Under the pieces are notes generated by a model, which saw only the letters and a program-made list of their open reading frames with translations, searched no databases and was not told the origin of the DNA. From Thermoleophilia bacterium (lineage in GTDB: Bacteria > Actinomycetota > Thermoleophilia > BMS3ABIN01), in contig JACWAD010000024.1 in the NCBI GenBank assembly GCA_014874175.1, positions 1 through 55,015 of the forward strand: 55,015 bases of DNA, written 5' to 3'. Positions 52,083 through 55,015 of the stretch are shown piece after piece (position 1 is the stretch's first letter; each line of letters begins with the position of its first letter). Made by a program: the position numbers and the translations under genes.

Positions 52083-53477
52083 ATGTCTGTTTTTAACCAG
52101 CTCAGGAGCCGGAGCCTGCTTTACGGGACTGGCGGAGCTATTCTGGGTTTTGCTTACGCCTTTTTTGCCGTCGGGCTTGATAGAGCACTGGGCACAGGCT
52201 CCAGCCTGCACCTGCTGCTGGCGCCTGTGCTGCTGGGCGTGCTGGCGCTTGTAATCGGCAGGGAACAGGACCGGATCCGCTACCAGGCGAGAGGACTGGA
52301 TGACGCCAGACAGCGTTTTTCTTCCCTTACCCATGACGCCATCACCGAGCGCGACTGGGACGTCAGCTTCTATGACCCGCAGATCCCCACCTGCTGGCAG
52401 GTCAAGCACTGCCAGCAGACCGATTGCCCTTCGTACGGCAAGCAGCACATCCGCTGCTGGCTGCTGGCCGGCACTTTCTGCCGTGGGGAGGTGCAGGGCC
52501 ACTTTGCCCAGAAACTTGGCAACTGTGCCAAATGCGATGTTTACCAGGAGGCGGTGGGACGGGATCCGATTAACGAGATCGGTGAGAACTTCAACGGCCT
52601 CATGTGGGCGCTGAGGGAAAAGGAGGACCTGCTCACGGGTGCAAACAGCGAACTGCAGGCACAGTATGCTTCGCTGGAGCGACTGCAAAAGCAGACGAGG
52701 GAGCTTGCCGACACAGACATGCTCACCGGTCTTAGAAACCACCGCCACTTCCAGCAGCATCTGAAGGGCCAGGTGATCCTGGCAAGGCAGCAGGAAGCGC
52801 CGCTGTCACTGATGATGCTTGACCTGGATTTCTTCAAGTCTGTCAATGACAAGTTTGGCCACCAGAAAGGCGACGCCGTCCTCAGCCGCCTGGAAGGCGC
52901 CAGCCTGCAGACCATCCGCGCCCTGGCCGAGGCAGTCGACACCAGTGACCAGTATTCCGACAAATATGCCCTTCGCATGAACGGCATGGCCGCAAAGATT
53001 GCAGGCAGGCTGGGCCTGGATTCCAAACAGGCAGACGCCCTGGCGCTGGCCGCAAAGCTTCATGATGTGGGCAAGCTGGGCGTTCCCGGCTCGGTTTTGA
53101 GAAAGAAGGAAAAACTGTCGCCCAGCGAACTTTCGCTGGTAAAGCGCCACCCCGAGATAGGCCGGCGGATGCTGCAGGAGATTGAGCAGATCCAGGAACT
53201 TGTCGCGGCAATTCTTTACCATCACGAGCGCTGGGACGGCAACGGCTATCCCGAGCGCCTTAAAGGAGAGCAGATCCCGCTGATGGCGCGCATCGTCGGC
53301 ATCATGGACGCCTACCGGGCCATGCTCAGCGACCGCCCCTACCGCAAGGCGCTCACACCACAGGAGGCAAATGCCGAGCTGAGGAAAGGGGCCGGCACGC
53401 AGTTCGACCCGCACCTGGTGGAGATGTTCATTGAGCTTGCCGGTGAGCCGGATCAGGAGTTGAAACAGGCAGTTTAA
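52083..53477 (+). CDS. HD-GYP domain protein with two-CW motif and gutted GGDEF domain
   Basis: The 464-residue protein has two membrane helices (about 13-33, 42-59), a Cys-rich two-CW domain (about 103-154; TCWQVKHCQQTDCPSYG, CWLLAG, CAKCDVY), a coiled coil, and then the first half of a GGDEF domain (DTDMLTGLRNHRHF, MMLDLDFFKSVNDKFGHQKGDAVL, 211-267) that stops before the GGDEF loop and passes directly into the HD-GYP linker. HD-GYP follows (about 280-455) with HDVGK at 327-331, HHERWDGNGYP at 380-390 and MDAYRAML. It should hydrolyse c-di-GMP. The usual His of GHS is Tyr295 (DKYALRM), so the metal site may be weakened. The ATG at 52083 has GGGGGCGG upstream. Confidence 0.85.
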   Translation: MSVFNQLRSRSLLYGTGGAILGFAYAFFAVGLDRALGTGSSLHLLLAPVLLGVLALVIGREQDRIRYQARGLDDARQRFSSLTHDAITERDWDVSFYDPQIPTCWQVKHCQQTDCPSYGKQHIRCWLLAGTFCRGEVQGHFAQKLGNCAKCDVYQEAVGRDPINEIGENFNGLMWALREKEDLLTGANSELQAQYASLERLQKQTRELADTDMLTGLRNHRHFQQHLKGQVILARQQEAPLSLMMLDLDFFKSVNDKFGHQKGDAVLSRLEGASLQTIRALAEAVDTSDQYSDKYALRMNGMAAKIAGRLGLDSKQADALALAAKLHDVGKLGVPGSVLRKKEKLSPSELSLVKRHPEIGRRMLQEIEQIQELVAAILYHHERWDGNGYPERLKGEQIPLMARIVGIMDAYRAMLSDRPYRKALTPQEANAELRKGAGTQFDPHLVEMFIELAGEPDQELKQAV

Positions 53478-53488
53478 ACTTTGCTGAT

Positions 53489-53551
53489 CTTTCATCCGGA
53501 GCCGCAGGCGAAGGATCCCGGCTTATAATCCTGATATTTCGCCGCCCTGGC
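53489..53551. repeat. REP-like intergenic palindromic element, copy 8
   Basis: TCATCCGGAGCCGCAGGCGAAGGATCCCGGCTTATAATCCTGATATTTCGCCGCC shares the TCATCC-GGAG end and CGAAGGATC core. Confidence 0.5.
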
Positions 53552-53584
53552 TCCTCTGAGACCGTCCTGCTTTGAGCTTCCCTG

Positions 53585-53613
53585 TTGAAATCCGGTTTTG
53601 AGTTCAATAAGAT
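53585..53613 (+). promoter_or_regulatory. Candidate promoter of the leucine leader-leuA unit
   Basis: TTGAAA at 53585-53590 and TAAGAT at 53608-53613 are 17 bases apart. Transcription would begin near 53620, only a few bases before the leader-peptide ATG at 53623, so the leader message would be leaderless. Confidence 0.5.
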
Positions 53614-53622
53614 GTTTACTTG

Positions 53623-53748
53623 ATGGTTTCCTTTACTGCACACAGCTGGCAAGTGGAAGCCTCCCCCGCGGGAGGCGGCCTGAGGCTGCCTGCCGCCGCT
53701 ACCCTTCTCGCTTTGCTTCTCCTCCCCCGGCCGGGGGAGATCATCTAG
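53623..53748 (+). CDS. leuL: Leucine leader peptide (attenuator) upstream of leuA
   Basis: This 41-residue frame reads MVSFTAHSWQ... and contains the run TLLALLLLP at about residues 27-35, six Leu codons within seven (CTT CTC GCT TTG CTT CTC CTC at 53704-53724). It ends TAG 77 bases before leuA, the first enzyme of leucine synthesis. The Leu-rich run is the standard sign of ribosome-mediated transcription attenuation: with scarce charged Leu-tRNA the ribosome stalls there and alters downstream RNA folding. There is no Shine-Dalgarno motif, and the predicted promoter places the mRNA start at about the ATG. Short leader genes of this kind are known in actinobacteria; this one was found from sequence only. 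Confidence 0.75.
   Translation: MVSFTAHSWQVEASPAGGGLRLPAAATLLALLLLPRPGEII
53722..53739 (+). promoter_or_regulatory. Attenuator hairpin overlapping the Leu codons
   Basis: CTCCCCCGG and CCGGGGGAG are exact complements. Upstream, CCTCCC (53660-53665) and GGGAGG (53670-53675) form a stem, and GGGAGG could instead pair with CCTCCC (53721-53726). Three mutually exclusive pairings result, as in classical attenuators. A stalled ribosome at the Leu codons would cover the left arm of this hairpin. Confidence 0.55.
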
Positions 53749-53750
53749 CA

Positions 53751-53789
53751 GTTTGCCCGTGCGGCAAACCCGTTACTTTTCTTTTTTTT
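53751..53789 (+). terminator. Candidate attenuator terminator in front of leuA
   Basis: GTTTGCC and GGCAAAC form a 7-base stem with loop CGTGC. The T run (TTTTCTTTTTTT) starts six bases after the stem, which is further than usual, so efficiency is uncertain. Confidence 0.5.
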
Positions 53790-53825
53790 ACATTAAACCT
53801 TTTTGTGGTTTACTGAGGAGAAGCA

Positions 53826-55015
53826 ATGAGTTCTGAGCGCATATTCATATTCGATACGACGCTTCGCGACGGCGAGCAGTCGCCAGGCATCAGCCTCAAC
53901 TCGTTCGAGAAGCTGGAGATTGCCGAGCAGCTTGCCCGCCTGGGCGTCGATGTCATCGAGGCCGGCTTTCCCGTTTCTTCACCGGGCGATTTCGAGGGCG
54001 TCAGCAAGATCGCCGGCAGCGTCTCTGGCGTCACCGTCTGCGCCCTGGCGCGCGCCATCGATAGAGATGTAACCACTGCCTGGGACGCCATCAAGGAAGC
54101 CGAGCGGCCGCGCATTCATACTTTCATCTCAACCAGCGACATACACCTGGAGCACCAGCTGCGCAAGTCTCGCGCAGAGGTGCTGGAAATCGCCGGGAGG
54201 ATGGTGGCGCTGGCGAGGAGCCTGTGCGACGATGTTGAGTTCTCGGCGATGGACGCAACCCGCAGCGATCCCGACTACCTGGCCAGCGTGCTGGCGGCGG
54301 CGGTTGAGGAAGGGGCCGGCACGATCAACATCCCGGACACAGTCGGCTACGCCATACCCTCCGAGTTCGGCGATTTCATCCGCGGCCAGTTTAAGCGCGT
54401 CCCTGCGCTTCATGACGTTGTGGTCAGCGTTCACTGCCACAACGACCTGGGGCTGGCGGTGGCCAACTCGCTGGCCGCCATCGAAGCCGGAGCCACGCAA
54501 ATCGAGTGCGCCATCAATGGCCTGGGCGAGCGCGCCGGCAATGCTTCCCTGGAAGAGATCGTCATGATCCTGAAGACGCGCCACGCCGGGCTGGGCCGGG
54601 TCACTAATGTCAACACCACCGAGATCACCCGCACCAGCCGCCTGGTGAGCCAGCTGACCGGCTACGACGTGCAGCCAAACAAGGCGATCGTGGGCAAGAA
54701 CGCCTTCGCGCACGAGTCGGGCATACATCAGGACGGCGTGCTGAAGGAGCGCACCACTTACGAGATCATGAACGCGGCCAGCGTCGGCCGCGGACAGAGC
54801 GACATCGTCCTGGGCAAGCACTCGGGACGCCACGCCTTAAAAAGCGCCATGGAGGAGCTGGGCTTCAAGCTGTCGGACGGGGAGCTGAACCAAGCCTTTG
54901 TTCACTTCAAAAAAATTGCCGACCGCAAGAAGCAGGTGACGGCGGTCGACCTGGAGCACCTGGCCAGCGAGGATCTGCGCGAGTTGTCCGACATCTTTGA
55001 GCTCAGGTCCTATGA
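53826..55015 (+). CDS. leuA: 2-isopropylmalate synthase (3' end outside window)
   Basis: The frame starts at ATG 53826 with GAGGAG upstream and stays open to the window end, about 396 residues; the C-terminal regulatory LeuA dimer domain is therefore cut. The HMGL-like barrel shows [13 protein letters not shown], the metal ligands in [38 protein letters not shown] and [14 protein letters not shown]. It condenses acetyl-CoA with 2-oxoisovalerate, the committed step in leucine synthesis. GKHSGRHAL marks the start of the LeuA linker. One odd residue is Met in [10 protein letters not shown] where Glu is usual. The Leu-rich leader upstream suggests attenuation. Confidence 0.95.
   Translation, partial: MSSERIFIFDTTLRDGEQSPGISLNSFEKLEIAEQLARLGVDVIEAGFPVSSPGDFEGVSKIAGSVSGVTVCALARAIDRDVTTAWDAIKEAERPRIHTFISTSDIHLEHQLRKSRAEVLEIAGRMVALARSLCDDVEFSAMDATRSDPDYLASVLAAAVEEGAGTINIPDTVGYAIPSEFGDFIRGQFKRVPALHDVVVSVHCHNDLGLAVANSLAAIEAGATQIECAINGLGERAGNASLEEIVMILKTRHAGLGRVTNVNTTEITRTSRLVSQLTGYDVQPNKAIVGKNAFAHESGIHQDGVLKERTTYEIMNAASVGRGQSDIVLGKHSGRHALKSAMEELGFKLSDGELNQAFVHFKKIADRKKQVTAVDLEHLASEDLRELSDIFELRSY

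Noticed and set aside
53598-53816. 72-codon frame upstream of leuA
   Set aside because: It overlaps the leader region in another frame, runs through the terminator and T run, and has no Leu-codon cluster.

Overview
The window looks like a chromosomal segment of a deep-branching, mostly uncultured Gram-positive lineage, most likely Actinobacteriota (Thermoleophilia, Coriobacteriia or OPB41-like). Support comes from moderately high GC, frequent TTG starts, two messages that look leaderless, a SigF/SigB-type sigma factor, an EF-G-like paralogue, CIRCE-controlled groESL, exported coiled-coil NlpC/P60 peptidases and a type IV pilus locus without an outer-membrane secretin. This placement is inference; a marker-gene tree would settle it. 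No CRISPR array, rRNA, prophage or intact transposon was seen.

Layout. 1-5 kb: a V4R-GGDEF regulator cut by the window edge, a small membrane protein, an NlpC/P60 peptidase, initiator tRNA, and a secreted CAP protein with four WYD-type repeats. 5-14.7 kb: relA/spoT and recJ (overlapping), a NifU-type scaffold, an EF-G-like GTPase, Fpg and a lipoprotein propeller. 14.8-17.3 kb: a zinc-ribbon protein and groES-groEL behind a clear promoter and CIRCE operator. 17.8-26.9 kb: housekeeping genes (ybdK-like, lysA, a small nuclease-fold-like protein, hpt, thioredoxin-like lipoprotein, glutaredoxin, tpiA, gpmI, secG, aroE). 26.9-37.1 kb: pilB-pilT-pilC, a sigma factor, a c-di-GMP-I riboswitch with a terminator in front of the major pilin, then four pilin-like genes. 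37.2-44 kb: a cyclase-family hydrolase, a glycogen debranching enzyme, a radical SAM protein and an IlvD/Edd dehydratase. 44.3-46.8 kb: a PAS/GAF sensor gene broken by an in-frame amber codon. 46.8-50.5 kb: hom-thrC-apgM-like, a threonine operon. 50.6-55 kb: a second NlpC/P60 peptidase, an HD-GYP protein, and leuA (cut by the window end) behind a newly recognised leucine leader peptide.

How parts work together. Cyclic di-GMP is the recurring theme. The pilin is under a c-di-GMP riboswitch, an HD-GYP phosphodiesterase candidate is present, and three separate GGDEF modules are degenerate, gutted or missing. Amino-acid synthesis is the second theme: Leu codons in a short leader in front of leuA suggest ribosome-mediated attenuation, and an ApgM-family enzyme probably serves as the homoserine kinase. 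Many intergenic gaps carry a REP-like palindromic element, and a related hairpin lies inside the sigma-factor coding region.
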